Positions 19,375-29,137 of a stretch of DNA of 64,000 nt are shown one piece after another. The notes beneath the pieces are model-generated. The model was not told where the DNA came from. It worked only from the letters and a program-made list of their open reading frames with translations, and made no database searches. The stretch is from CBDCWO01 sp965223405 (lineage in GTDB: Bacteria > Bacteroidota > Bacteroidia > Chitinophagales > Saprospiraceae): NCBI GenBank assembly GCA_965223405.1, contig CBDCWO010000006.1, positions 2,170,001 to 2,234,000 on the forward strand, in the 5' to 3' direction. How positions within the stretch are numbered: the first letter of the stretch is position 1; the number at the start of each line of letters is the position of its first letter. A program made the position numbers and the translations under genes.

Positions 19375-22300
19375 TTAATTGGGAACCGGCGTAGCCTCGT
19401 AACTTCCCAACAATGCTTGTATCTCCTGAGTAAACTCCGGATCATTCATATTTTGAGCTTCCTGAATTATTTGATTTACGGTAAACGTACTCAAGTTCTT
19501 TTCTTGGGAAAAACTTTGTAGATCATCAGAACTCAATGAGTTATAAAAATCCAAGTAGTCCGCGGTCTCAAGAGCTAATAATTTCATATGAATTTTAGCT
19601 CGGTCCTTGCGATTGTCCTGATTAAGTGCTTTGATCATTTCCAGCGTGAAGTTCGTTTGGGTGGGATTGTAATACTCCCACGGCTTGTATGGGAAATTCA
19701 TAAATGGAAATCCTTCGAAGAACTTTTCTGCGATGTCCGCAGCTCTTTTTGTATCTCCTCGCTGTCTCAATTCCAACATCGTTCGAATAAATACAAATCG
19801 GGTGACACCCATCGTTGGAGCAAAGCTATTATCCACATGCATCTCTATTTTATCAAAATTACCCCATCTAAATTTGTTCATGATAGCATCATACACTTTA
19901 TCCACATTAATTTCACCTACTCCATAGATACTTAGACTTGGAATACTTTGTGTTCGGGATGGGGCAATTCGAGCTGCGATACCTTCCACCTGCATATAAT
20001 TTTGTAGTCCCATCAGTTTTGCTAACTGAGCAGTCATCGCAAAATAGATGGGTCTATCGTAGATATTACTGGCAATTATATCTAATACAGCAATATCGTC
20101 CTTAGTCAGATATTCGCGACTGCTAAAATCAAATTGGATACGGTTTACCGCTTTAGTTGAATCTTCAGACGGAATCCATCCCGTGCGCATGGCTTGATTG
20201 GGATCCATTGGTAAAAAAAGTTTTTTAGCGGGGATCAAGGAGGGAATCTGGCCTGAAGTGGTACGCATGGGATGATATTCTCCGGCATATTTTAAGGCAT
20301 CTCTCAAATCCATAGGTGGTGCTTCCGGAGAAGCCTTAGGGTTAAAAAACATTTGGTTGCGCTTATCTCCACGGTAAGCTTCTGCGGGCATCGTAAATTT
20401 AACCGGTGCCGAATCGTTTACTTTGCGTCGCATCTGATTGATATACCAGTCCACGGCGATCAGGCTCAAGTTAATAACTCGGACATCCCTGCGTATTCCC
20501 TCTACTTCCTGAGCATACCACAAAGGATAGGTATCGTTATCGCCATACGTAAATAAAATGGCATCTTCTTCTACCGAGTTCAAAAAGTTAGAAGCGTAGT
20601 CGCGTGCCCCTTTAAGGTTTTTTCTCGTATGATCATCAAAATTCTGAAACCCCATGAGTAAAGGAACAACTAATATCACTGCGCCAGCTGCAATTGCCGA
20701 AACCTTTCCACTTTGTTTGAGTCGGTTCTTCAACATTTCAAAAACAGCAAGTACAGCAAATCCAATCCACATGCTATAGGTAATAAACGATCCTACCAAT
20801 ACATAATCTCTTTCTCTGGGCTCTCTGGGTGGTTGATTGGAATAAACAATAATTCCCAAACCGGTAATTAAGAACAAAGCCATCAGAGTTAAAAACTCCT
20901 TGTCACTTTTACGTGCGTGGTAAAACAGGCCTATCAGTCCCAATATAAATGGAAACAGGAAATAGCGATTTCGGGATTTGTCATTTTTAATCGTAGCGGG
21001 TAATTCAGAGTGATTATACAATCGAACCTCATCAAATGGTGTAATTCCTGTATACCAATGTCCATTTTGCAGATTCCAGGGTTCATAACCCTGATTACCG
21101 TTCTGCCTACCGGAAAAATTCCACATAAAATAACGCCAATACATCCACACAACCTGATATTTAAAGAAAAACGTGATGTTGTCGGCAAAAGTGGGATTGC
21201 CTTCCTTACCCATCCACATTCGATACAATTGAGGTCGACTTTGATCATCATGGCTCATACGAGGAAAGAACATTTCATCTCTGGAATTGTATACCCGGCT
21301 GAATTTTTTCTCCACTATTTCATAGCGATCGCCAACTCTGCCATATCGATCTTTTTGTTCATACCGTATAGGTTTGGCATTGAAATGGGGTCCTTTTAGA
21401 AGCGGTCGTTCACCGTACTGCTCGCGATTCAAATAGCTTAGCAGTCTAAAAGCGTCTCCCGGCTCATTCATATTAATAGGAGGTGAAGCGTTTGCTCGCA
21501 ACACTACAGCCCCGAAACTGGTCATACTGATCACCAATAATAGCAGTCCAACGAATACATTTTGTAAAACTGCACTTTGCTTGCGATGCGCATATTTCAA
21601 TCCGAAGTAGAAAAACGCGACTAGAATCAAGATCGTAGGAATAAGACCCGTATGGAAAGGTAATCCAAATCCATTAACCATCATCAGTTCCATCCAACTC
21701 CATAATGTTGGAATACCGACAATGATCACTTTTTGGATAAATCCGATTAATGCGGCTCCAACTCCCATGGCTATTATTCCTCCCCAAAAGGTATGTTTCT
21801 TATATTTTTTGAAATAATAGAACAATGCCAGTGCTGGAAAGGTGAGTAAGCTTAAGAGGTGGACGCCTATCGAAAGGCCAGCCGAGTAAAGAGTGAGGAT
21901 CAACCATTTATCTGCCTCCGGTTTGTCAGGTAAGGAATACCATTTTATCATAGACCATAAAGTCAGGCAAGTAAAGAAAGTGGACATGGCATAGACTTCC
22001 CCTTCGACTGCTGAAAACCAGACGGAGGTACAAAATGCCGTAGTTAGTCCTGCTATCAAGCTGGTCAATCCCAACGCAATATTTTGTTCTTCAGTGGTCT
22101 TTCCTTTTTTACCTACCAAAGCAATCTTTCCCAGTATGCCTGTCGACCAGGCGATCATAGTAGCTGCAAAAGCGGTACAGGTGCCGGATAATACATTGAC
22201 CGCAAAAGCAATATTTTCCGGATTACTTGAAAATACATCGCCAATCCATGCAAAAATTCGACCGACGATCAAAAATAAGGGAGCTCCCGGTGGGTGTACA

Positions 22301-22443
22301 ACCTGTAATTTGTAAGCTCCAAGAATAAATTCTCCACAATCCCATAGACTTCCGGATCTTTCAGCGGACATAAAATATACAACAAATGCAATTGCGAAGA
22401 CAACCCAACCTGCCAGATTTACGATTTTTTTATATGAAGTCAT
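19375..22443 (-). CDS. DUF2723 multi-pass membrane protein (TMEM260/O-mannosyltransferase-like)
   Basis: I use the ATG at 22443 (MTSYKKIVNLAGW); the longer reading frame would need a TTG three codons upstream. The 1022-residue protein has an N-terminal GT-C-like membrane domain with the family's opening SAERSGSLWDCGEF (conserved Asp-Cys-Gly-Glu) and VHPPGAPLFLIVGR. It continues with many helices and a long soluble C-terminus after about residue 590, including LFTYGDNDTYPLWYAQ. Eukaryotic TMEM260 is a protein O-mannosyltransferase; bacterial members are uncharacterised. It heads the methyltransferase-rpiB-M28 run and is the window's second GT-C-like protein. Confidence 0.85.
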   Translation of the reverse strand: MTSYKKIVNLAGWVVFAIAFVVYFMSAERSGSLWDCGEFILGAYKLQVVHPPGAPLFLIVGRIFAWIGDVFSSNPENIAFAVNVLSGTCTAFAATMIAWSTGILGKIALVGKKGKTTEEQNIALGLTSLIAGLTTAFCTSVWFSAVEGEVYAMSTFFTCLTLWSMIKWYSLPDKPEADKWLILTLYSAGLSIGVHLLSLLTFPALALFYYFKKYKKHTFWGGIIAMGVGAALIGFIQKVIIVGIPTLWSWMELMMVNGFGLPFHTGLIPTILILVAFFYFGLKYAHRKQSAVLQNVFVGLLLLVISMTSFGAVVLRANASPPINMNEPGDAFRLLSYLNREQYGERPLLKGPHFNAKPIRYEQKDRYGRVGDRYEIVEKKFSRVYNSRDEMFFPRMSHDDQSRPQLYRMWMGKEGNPTFADNITFFFKYQVVWMYWRYFMWNFSGRQNGNQGYEPWNLQNGHWYTGITPFDEVRLYNHSELPATIKNDKSRNRYFLFPFILGLIGLFYHARKSDKEFLTLMALFLITGLGIIVYSNQPPREPRERDYVLVGSFITYSMWIGFAVLAVFEMLKNRLKQSGKVSAIAAGAVILVVPLLMGFQNFDDHTRKNLKGARDYASNFLNSVEEDAILFTYGDNDTYPLWYAQEVEGIRRDVRVINLSLIAVDWYINQMRRKVNDSAPVKFTMPAEAYRGDKRNQMFFNPKASPEAPPMDLRDALKYAGEYHPMRTTSGQIPSLIPAKKLFLPMDPNQAMRTGWIPSEDSTKAVNRIQFDFSSREYLTKDDIAVLDIIASNIYDRPIYFAMTAQLAKLMGLQNYMQVEGIAARIAPSRTQSIPSLSIYGVGEINVDKVYDAIMNKFRWGNFDKIEMHVDNSFAPTMGVTRFVFIRTMLELRQRGDTKRAADIAEKFFEGFPFMNFPYKPWEYYNPTQTNFTLEMIKALNQDNRKDRAKIHMKLLALETADYLDFYNSLSSDDLQSFSQEKNLSTFTVNQIIQEAQNMNDPEFTQEIQALLGSYEATPVPN

Positions 22444-22557
22444 ATTTTTCAAAATTGTACCAATGAGGTTATTTTAATAATGTCATTTAGGTATCATTAG
22501 ATTTAACTGAAATTGTTTGCAATACAATTAACCATATGTTCAAATGAATCCATTATA

Positions 22558-22584
22558 ATGAAGTTGTTTCAAAACTTCAATTGG
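22558..22584 (+). repeat. Dispersed motif copy 1 (ATGAAGTTGTTT type)
   Basis: ATGAAGTTGTTTCAAAA is followed by CTTCAATTGG. Its 5' and 3' ends are complementary (GAAGTT/AACTTC), so this copy can form a small hairpin. It lies 240 bases before the DUF4834 start. Related copies are at 25457, 36699 and 58805. Confidence 0.6.
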
Positions 22585-22752
22585 CAAAAAAATTAGGTAC
22601 AAATGTAATAAATTAATATTTGCACTAATCGAATGAATAACTCACTTTGTGGCTTTTACATTGTTCATTAGACTTCAATTTGAGTAAATCACCGGATTGG
22701 TTGAGAAATTGTACTTATAAACAATACGCGGAGCTTTTTACCAATTGGACTA

Positions 22753-22780
22753 TTGATGTACGCCACATATACTATATTTG
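22753..22780 (+). promoter_or_regulatory. Candidate Bacteroidota-type promoter of the DUF4834 gene
   Basis: TATATTTG at 22773-22780 matches the Bacteroidota -7 consensus TAnnTTTG, with a TTG at 22753-22755 in roughly the -33 position (17 bases between). It would start transcription about 10 bases before the ATG. This is consensus matching only. Confidence 0.4.
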
Positions 22781-22797
22781 CGTTCTAATCTTGAATC

Positions 22798-22935
22798 ATG
22801 AAATTTCTAATCTTATTGATTATTGGATTTTTCCTTTATCGTTTTGTCTTCTATCCTCCCAGAATTGAACCGCCCCAACAACCTCCAACATCCGGTGAAG
22901 ACGAAGAGTGGGTGGACTATGAAGAAGTAGAATAA
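22798..22935 (+). CDS. DUF4834-like 45-residue membrane mini-protein
   Basis: I found this by hand translation. It starts MKFLILLIIGFFLYRFVFYP, a single hydrophobic N-terminal helix, continues with a Pro/Gln-rich linker and ends in the acidic tail EDEEWVDYEEVE. That is the architecture of DUF4834 proteins of Bacteroidota, whose C-terminus is typically a Tyr-Val-Asp-Tyr/Phe-Glu-Glu-Val-like sequence. It is followed after one base by the pseudouridine synthase, so the two are probably co-transcribed. Function is unknown. The conserved tail, the promoter-like box and the tight spacing argue that it is real despite its size. Confidence 0.75.
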   Translation: MKFLILLIIGFFLYRFVFYPPRIEPPQQPPTSGEDEEWVDYEEVE

Positions 22936-22936
22936 A

Positions 22937-23599
22937 ATGCAAATATCAGATCTGGTCATTGAAAATAATCACCATTGGATCGCCTTAAACAAACCATCAG
23001 GGATGCCGGTTCAACCGGATTTAACCCGGGATCCTGATCTGAGCACTCTGGCTATGGCATATTGTAAGAGAAAGTTACACTTGCTAAATCGCATTGATCG
23101 ACCTGCAAGTGGTCTTGTCTTGTTTTCAAAATCCGATAAATTTCGAAAATCTTTTGTACTCCAACAACAAGAAAAAGAGGTACAAAAAATCTACTATGTA
23201 ATCACCTCCAAAGGAGAGATACCGGCCTCAGGAGTATGGAAACAATATATTTATAAAAGTAAAAGAGACAATAAAGCGATAGTTATCTCTGATAAAAAAG
23301 TGCACGCAAAACCAGCTATTTTAGAATATCAGATTGTAGCTTCCAATAACCATTATCACCTTTGGAAAATAAACCTACTCACCGGTAGATTTCATCAGAT
23401 TCGGGCTCAGTTGGCAGATGCCGGGTTTCCTATCCGAGGAGATGTCAAGTATGGTTTTAAAAGGGCTATGCGAAAGCATCGTATATTCTTACATGCGCAT
23501 TCTACTGTTTTCAAACATCCGGTCAAACAAACCTCCTACCAAATCATTGCTCCTCTACCTGAAGAGCCGATATGGACCACATTTAACCATAACTTTTAA
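22937..23599 (+). CDS. RluA-family pseudouridine synthase
   Basis: It converts uridine to pseudouridine in rRNA or tRNA. The 220-residue protein is a bare catalytic domain without an S4 RNA-binding domain. It contains LLNRIDRPASGLVLFSK, where Asp54 is the catalytic aspartate, and the later FHQIRAQLADAGFPIRGDVKYG segment (split motif HQIRAQ and GD-x-KYG). Start and spacing (one base after the mini-protein, 11 bases before thiL) indicate an operon. The RNA target cannot be named from sequence. Confidence 0.9.
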   Translation: MQISDLVIENNHHWIALNKPSGMPVQPDLTRDPDLSTLAMAYCKRKLHLLNRIDRPASGLVLFSKSDKFRKSFVLQQQEKEVQKIYYVITSKGEIPASGVWKQYIYKSKRDNKAIVISDKKVHAKPAILEYQIVASNNHYHLWKINLLTGRFHQIRAQLADAGFPIRGDVKYGFKRAMRKHRIFLHAHSTVFKHPVKQTSYQIIAPLPEEPIWTTFNHNF

Positions 23600-23610
23600 A
23601 TGATTAAGAA

Positions 23611-24639
23611 ATGGAAAAAAAAACTGATGTTAATGAATATGGGGAATTTGGGTTGATAGATCATTTAACTCAAAACGTAATTCAGTACAATACATCCACC
23701 TTAAAAGCTGTGGGTGACGATGCTGCTGTCATCCGATATAGCGGGGATAAGTGTACCGTAGTATCTACGGATATGATGGTAGAAGGAATCCATTTTGACC
23801 GTATCTATTCGCCATTAAAACATCTAGGTTATAAGGCTGTCGTAATTAATCTATCTGATATATATGCGATGAATGCGATCCCCAAGCAGATCACGGTTTC
23901 TATTGCATTATCTTCTGCCTACACCGTGGAAGCCTTAGAAGAAATATATGCCGGAATCCTAAAAGCTTGCGAATATTACCAAGTAGACTTGGTAGGTGGT
24001 GATACTACTTCTTCACCACGGGGATTAATCATTAGCGTAACAGCTGTTGGGGAAGCCGAAGAAAAAGATATTGTATATCGTTCGGGTGCCCAACCAGGAG
24101 ATTTGATCTGTGTAACCGGTGACTTGGGAGCAGCTTATATAGGACTTCAGATTCTAGAAAGAGAAAAAAGTGTATTTCTCTCTACTCCAGGTGCAAAACC
24201 CGATCTGGAAGGGCAGGACTATATAATTGGGAAACAATTAAAGCCGGAAGCCAGAAGAGATATCATTCATATTCTTGCCAAGAGTAATATCGTACCGACT
24301 GCGATGATAGATATATCTGATGGACTTGCATCTGAAGTACTTCATATTTGTAAAAACTCAAATGTTGGGGCTTATATTGAGGAAGTCAATGTTCCGATAA
24401 ACCAACAAACTGAATTGATGGCTATAAAATTTGGTATGGATCCGATCACCTGTGCTCTAAGTGGAGGAGAAGATTATGAATTGCTATTTACTCTAAATCC
24501 TGCCGACATCGAAAAGGTGAAATTGCTGCCAGAGTTATATATTATCGGAGAAATTGTAGCCGTTGAGGACGGAATTAAACTGCATACCTCTGGAGGTAAT
24601 ATTCACGACCTCAAGGCTCAGGGATGGAGACACTTTTGA
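23611..24639 (+). CDS. thiL: Thiamine-monophosphate kinase
   Basis: ThiL phosphorylates thiamine monophosphate to thiamine pyrophosphate. The 342-residue protein has the PurM/AIRS fold markers: EYGEFGLIDHL at the N-terminus, AVGDDAAVI with the Mg-binding aspartates, STDMMVEGIHFD, then DLVGGDTTSS, VTGDLGAAY, MIDISDGLASEV and LSGGEDYELLF. All are typical ThiL signatures. Its last 29 bases overlap the 3' end of the convergent trmB gene. Confidence 0.95.
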   Translation: MEKKTDVNEYGEFGLIDHLTQNVIQYNTSTLKAVGDDAAVIRYSGDKCTVVSTDMMVEGIHFDRIYSPLKHLGYKAVVINLSDIYAMNAIPKQITVSIALSSAYTVEALEEIYAGILKACEYYQVDLVGGDTTSSPRGLIISVTAVGEAEEKDIVYRSGAQPGDLICVTGDLGAAYIGLQILEREKSVFLSTPGAKPDLEGQDYIIGKQLKPEARRDIIHILAKSNIVPTAMIDISDGLASEVLHICKNSNVGAYIEEVNVPINQQTELMAIKFGMDPITCALSGGEDYELLFTLNPADIEKVKLLPELYIIGEIVAVEDGIKLHTSGGNIHDLKAQGWRHF

Positions 24640-25342
24640 CCTTCAGATCCGGCCTATAAGAAAAACGTATATACTTGATCGTTTTTCCATCACTTAGGTG
24701 CATCGCTTCATAAAAAGTTTGAATGGCTAAGGCCGGATGGGGTATTTCATTTCGGTATATGTCAGAAGAACAATAATCTAAATAGTAATCGCTTCTCTCT
24801 GATAATACTTCAAGGGTAAATTCATATAGTGTTGGGTCGTCTGTTTTCAAATGGATTAAAGCTCCGGGTTTCAGATAAGATCGATATCGATCTAAGAATG
24901 TATGCGAGGTCAATCTCTTTTTACTTCGCGATTTTCGCAAGAAAGGGTCCGGAAAAATGATCCAGATTTCACTGATTTCGTCTACATCAAAGAAATCGGA
25001 TAATTGCTCTATGCGGGTTCGAATAAAGGCAATATTCTCATAATTTTGAATTTCAGCTTGCTTCGCACCTTTCCAAATACGAGCTCCTTTAATGTCGACA
25101 CCAATTACATTAATATCCTTTTGCATTTGGCTCAATCCCAATGTGTACTCACCTTTTCCACAAGCAAGTTCCAGATAAATATCATGGTTATTACCAAAGA
25201 AATCACTTTTCCATTTTCCCTTAAAATCTACCTGCTGCCCTTCCCAATTAGTCAATACCGGATTCTTTGGAGCCCGGTTTTCGAAGACGTAGGGGTTTTC
25301 TTTAATCTCCTTAAACTTTTGAAGTTTGTTTTTTTTACCCAT
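24611..25342 (-). CDS. trmB: tRNA (guanine-N7-)-methyltransferase
   Basis: TrmB makes m7G46 in the variable loop of tRNA. The 243-residue protein has the family features: LELACGKGEYTLGLSQ (SAM motif I), GVDIKGARIWKGAKQA, and the RNA-binding and catalytic stretch IWIIFPDPFLRKSRSKKRLT, in which the Pro-Asp-Pro and Lys/Arg residues are diagnostic. The C-terminal end runs antisense into the end of thiL. It has a basic N-terminal extension (MGKKNKLQKFKEIKEN) common in Bacteroidota. Confidence 0.94.
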   Translation of the reverse strand: MGKKNKLQKFKEIKENPYVFENRAPKNPVLTNWEGQQVDFKGKWKSDFFGNNHDIYLELACGKGEYTLGLSQMQKDINVIGVDIKGARIWKGAKQAEIQNYENIAFIRTRIEQLSDFFDVDEISEIWIIFPDPFLRKSRSKKRLTSHTFLDRYRSYLKPGALIHLKTDDPTLYEFTLEVLSERSDYYLDYCSSDIYRNEIPHPALAIQTFYEAMHLSDGKTIKYIRFSYRPDLKVKSVSIPEP

Positions 25343-25700
25343 CGACTTGACAAAGTATGTGGATCAAAATTATTAAATCTTTGCTGGCTCAAGTCTAAAT
25401 AAAAAAGAAATCAGTAAAGTCATTCTAAGATTTGTGATGATAATCGATTTTCCATTATGAAGTTGTTTAAAAACGATCTTCAATTGGAATATGTCTTAGA
25501 GGATATAATTTAAATTGCAAAACGTTTCATATTGAAGGACCTGAAAGAATATTCCACCGAGAGTATTCAGAATATTGCTTAAACTTAGAAAATGAAAACT
25601 CCAAATATTCCTAAAAGATTGCTCATATTTGCCTTGCAAATGATTTCTTTATCGATTACTTGGAAAAATTTTAATCAAAACTTGTAAATCCCGGTAGAAA
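25343..25700. other. Intergenic region with dispersed motif copy 2
   Basis: This 358-base AT-rich spacer lies between the divergent trmB and beta-barrel genes. The only notable element is the motif at 25457. From that motif a short in-frame peptide of 18 codons could be read, but nothing supports it as a gene. Confidence 0.55.
25457..25488 (+). repeat. Dispersed motif copy 2 (ATGAAGTTGTTTAAAA)
   Basis: ATGAAGTTGTTTAAAA is followed after five bases by CTTCAATTGG, like copy 1. It lies 244 bases upstream of the beta-barrel protein gene on the same strand. Confidence 0.6.
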
Positions 25701-26618
25701 ATGATTTTGAACATGATTCATAGATTAATAATGATATTACGGACTCCAATGTTTTTTGTTGGGGGATTACTCATGGTTGGCAGCATGTTGAACGGTCAAG
25801 CTGTGACTATCGGATTTCAAGCCGGAATGGGCTTTTCCAAAGTGACCGGGCCTTCTGAGATGGAAGATAATACAGAATTAGAGGAGTTTAACACCACCGG
25901 AGGATTTCATGTGGGTGCTACTTTAAACTACAAGATATTTGATAATTTTGGACTTCGCTCCGGCGTTATTTTTAACCAGAGAGGAAGTAGTTATAAATAC
26001 GATGGTCCTTCTTATTTAATCGTGTACCGTGAGGATCCTTTTCCAACCGTTTATCTTCAGGCAAATCGTGAAACCGCCTTAAAGCTTACAGATGCTTATA
26101 TTGATATTCCGGTGATGGCTTTTTATCGAGCCGGACCTCTGGAGTTTCGGGCTGGATTATATGGAAGTATTATGGTTGCTGGAACTGCGGGAGGTGAGAC
26201 CTCTTTTTCAAATGTATCGACAATCAGCAAAGGAAGTCCTGTTGATAACTTTAAATTTAGTCTGGATTACAGTTTTTATGCTGACAACGCCAATGCAGCT
26301 AAGTTTGGTAATTTGCAAAATATCTCCGTAGAGGGTGAGAATGTAATCTTGCCAACCATCATAGGTGCCTACTACGAGCATCTTGAGAAAAAGGGCTCGT
26401 TAATTAAGCCCATCGATTTGGGACTTATCGGCGGACTGTCCTATTATTTGAACGAAACGTTTTATATAGGGTTTGAGACCATGTATGGCCTGATGGATAT
26501 CTCGAATAACCGTTATGATTATTCCTTATTCCAACTAGACCAAAATTTGGAACGAATCAGCCGAGAGGATAATGACGTTAATTTGTCGTTTAAATTTTCG
26601 ATTGGATTTTCTTTTTAG
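25701..26618 (+). CDS. Outer-membrane beta-barrel protein (PorT-like family)
   Basis: The 305-residue protein has an N-terminal hydrophobic segment ending near MLNGQ. Alternating hydrophobic strands rich in Gly and aromatic residues follow, opening with VTIGFQAGMGFSKVTG and ending in FKFSIGFSF with a C-terminal Phe, as in outer-membrane barrels. FGLRSGVIFNQRG is typical of the outer-membrane-protein beta-barrel (PorT-like) domain of Bacteroidota. Three Mets near the start make the exact initiation uncertain. Function is unassigned. The neighbouring TonB receptor converges on it. Confidence 0.75.
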   Translation: MILNMIHRLIMILRTPMFFVGGLLMVGSMLNGQAVTIGFQAGMGFSKVTGPSEMEDNTELEEFNTTGGFHVGATLNYKIFDNFGLRSGVIFNQRGSSYKYDGPSYLIVYREDPFPTVYLQANRETALKLTDAYIDIPVMAFYRAGPLEFRAGLYGSIMVAGTAGGETSFSNVSTISKGSPVDNFKFSLDYSFYADNANAAKFGNLQNISVEGENVILPTIIGAYYEHLEKKGSLIKPIDLGLIGGLSYYLNETFYIGFETMYGLMDISNNRYDYSLFQLDQNLERISREDNDVNLSFKFSIGFSF

Positions 26619-26642
26619 GTCGATTAAAACGATGAGTCGAAT

Positions 26643-29137
26643 TTAGAATTTCCCCCTTAAGGTTAAGATTAGATTTCTACCTGGACCACTGACACCACTG
26701 GAAAAAGGTACATAGTGTTTATCCAGGATATTCTCTACTCCGACTTGAAAAGACAAATTATTCCCCAGCTTCCACTCACTCCGCAGATCCCAGATCATCC
26801 ATCCCAAAGCACCTTCTTCCGTAGCAAACTCTTCATTGTCCGTACCATCCAGAGCATATTCTCCCAAGGGTTTTGCACCATTAAACCGGAGGGTTTTGCA
26901 CCATTAAACCGGATTGCAGAATACAATTTGCAAGCAGGAAGGCCATATTCAAATGTCATCTTTCCATATACAGGAGGTATATGAGCCAGTGGTACATTTT
27001 GGGGTGTACCAATAATTCTACCCAGGATCCGATTGATCGAACCTGATATTTGCCAAGCATCCAATTCGAGTTTAGTATTTAAGCTTAAACCATAAATATA
27101 TGCTTGTCTTGCATTGACATTGGCTTGAGTATTATACTCCGTTCCATTGATGTGTATTGTATTTGACCCATTCGGAAGCTGGAAATTCCGACGTACAATC
27201 GCATCATACAAATGGGTGTAGAAAACCGTAGTCGCAATAGTGATCATTTTAGAGTCGGAGAGATTAAACTTTTTATTGACAACAAATTCTCCATTTAGAG
27301 ATTTTTCAGGACCGAGAGATATATTGGGAACGGTAACATTTGTTCGCTTGATTCTGATTTTAGCAAAATCATCAATATTAGGTGATCTGAATGCGGACGA
27401 TGCGGTTGCCCCGATCATCCAATCATCTTCAGTTTTTAGCTGTATACCTCCCGACCATGTTAAAGCCTGGTTGTTGGATTGTATACCCCGATAATAATTC
27501 TCTGGCCATAAAAATCCATCCCCAGATTGATATTGAATTTGTAACCTGGCACCAGAATACCTTAGACCACCATGCCAGCTGAGTTTTGAATTAGTAGAAT
27601 GACCGGTATATAGTGCGTAGATTCCATAAGTATTCATTTTATTTCTTCCATTGGGATATCTGGTAAGAATCTCTTGATTAATGATTTCGGTATCGATGTT
27701 TTGTGTAAATGCAGTAGATCTAAGATGATTATAGATAAACTCCATTCCATACTCCACAATATGCTGATCAGCAAAGTTCTTTTGCATGTCCAGGTTTGCA
27801 GAGACTACCTGTACCGCTTCGTTTTGGTTTTGCTTCCATTCGGATCCATAGTTTCTAGATATTCGCTCTTCACCGATAACCTGGTATGCAGACAACAAGG
27901 TTATCTTATCCCAAAATTTATTTTCTCTGGACCACCTCGTTTTACTGGATGCTAAAAACCGGCTCTGTGGTCCATAGTACCATTCCGCATATACCGGTTG
28001 CTCCCCGGCCCATTCAGTAAGTGCATCATAGCGCGGAATATTGCTGCTGGAAGAATATTGTATATTAAACACCTGTTTTAACTCGACACTGGGTTGGAAA
28101 AGAAACTTCTGTAAAAAATCCCACTGACTATAGGCGGTCCCAATTTGTATGTTGGGATTTGAATTGGAATAGATCCTGTCCGTACCTTGCTCGCGGGAAA
28201 CCCAAAATGTTCTTTTAGCATAATCCGGATATTTTTCCGTTCGGATGGCACCCATTCTTAAATCAGAAAAATCGGAAAAAGAAACACTGGACAAACTGGC
28301 CCAATGTGCCGAGCCCAGCTCAAAACTCAAATGCCCGGATTTCTCCTGATTGGCTGAGGCATATCTGGTAAAAAATTGTATTTCCTTATTTTCTTTTCGA
28401 AAACTTAATCTAGGCTCCCGGGTACGAAAATGAACCACACCGCCTAAAGCGTCACTGCCGTACATCAGAGAACCCGGTCCATAGATTACCTCTATCTGGT
28501 CCAACATTGTACTATTCACGGTTATAGCATTTTGTAAATGACCATTACGATAGATGGCGTTATTCATTCTTACTCCATCCACAACTAATAGTACTTTATT
28601 GGCTTCAAAGCCCCTGATGACTGGACTGCCACCTCCCATTTGGCTTTTTTGAACAAATACATTGGCCTGGTGAGAAAGTGCATCGGCACTGGTCTGTGGA
28701 TTTAGTAGTGCAATCGTATTTTTATCAATCACCTCTACCACATGATGGTTTTCACTCACCTGCATATCTGTTCTTCCCAATACAACGATTTCGGAAATAT
28801 CAAGAGATGAAGGTTGTAATTGAACGATAGATTTCTGCCGGATTATTTGATCCCATTGGATGGTTTGAGTAGCATATCCCAAAAAGCTGAATCTTAATTG
28901 GTCAACTTTTTTATCAATAATCAGTTGTCCTAAATCATCAGAAACGCCCTGGAATAGTTTCCCTTGACTTTGTACAACTACTCCCACTAAAGGATGATTG
29001 TTTTCATCGACAATTCGGATGGTATCTTGATGTAAATGCTGTGCTGAAAGAGAAGACGAATACAGCAAAGTCAAACAAGCACACACCAATAAATTACTCC
29101 ACTTTAGGTAACTTAATTGTAAAAGTTGTGCCTTCAT
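26643..29137 (-). pseudogene. TonB-dependent outer-membrane receptor, frameshifted by a 23-base tandem duplication
   Basis: It has a signal peptide (to about residue 33), a carboxypeptidase-like N-terminal beta domain, a plug domain (SADALSHQANVFVQKSQMGG, then PVIRGFEANKVLLVVDGVRM and IEVIYGPGSLMYGSDALGG) and a long barrel. The plug resembles heme/hemoglobin or iron-siderophore receptors. Near the end the frame shifts: 26868-26890 and 26891-26913 are identical 23-base tandem copies. With two copies the protein ends after 780 residues with an unrelated tail. With one copy the frame continues through VGVENILDKHYVPFSSG to LILTLRGKF, giving 823 residues and the expected C-terminal Phe. It could be a recent loss, a slippage switch or an assembly error. 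Confidence 0.85.
26868..26913. repeat. Exact 2 x 23-base tandem duplication inside the TonB receptor gene
   Basis: The two 23-base units are identical and adjacent; each begins GGGTTTTGCACC on the plus strand. The length is not a multiple of three, so copy number decides the reading frame of the last 75 or so residues of the receptor. Confidence 0.95.

Larger units (their letters stand above)
22444..22797. other. Divergent intergenic region with promoter-like box and dispersed motif
   Basis: This 354-base AT-rich spacer separates the divergent DUF2723 and DUF4834 genes. It holds the motif copy at 22558 and a promoter-like box just before the DUF4834 start. An open frame over 22647-22868 overlaps the DUF4834 gene out of frame and has no protein-like features. 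Confidence 0.55.
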
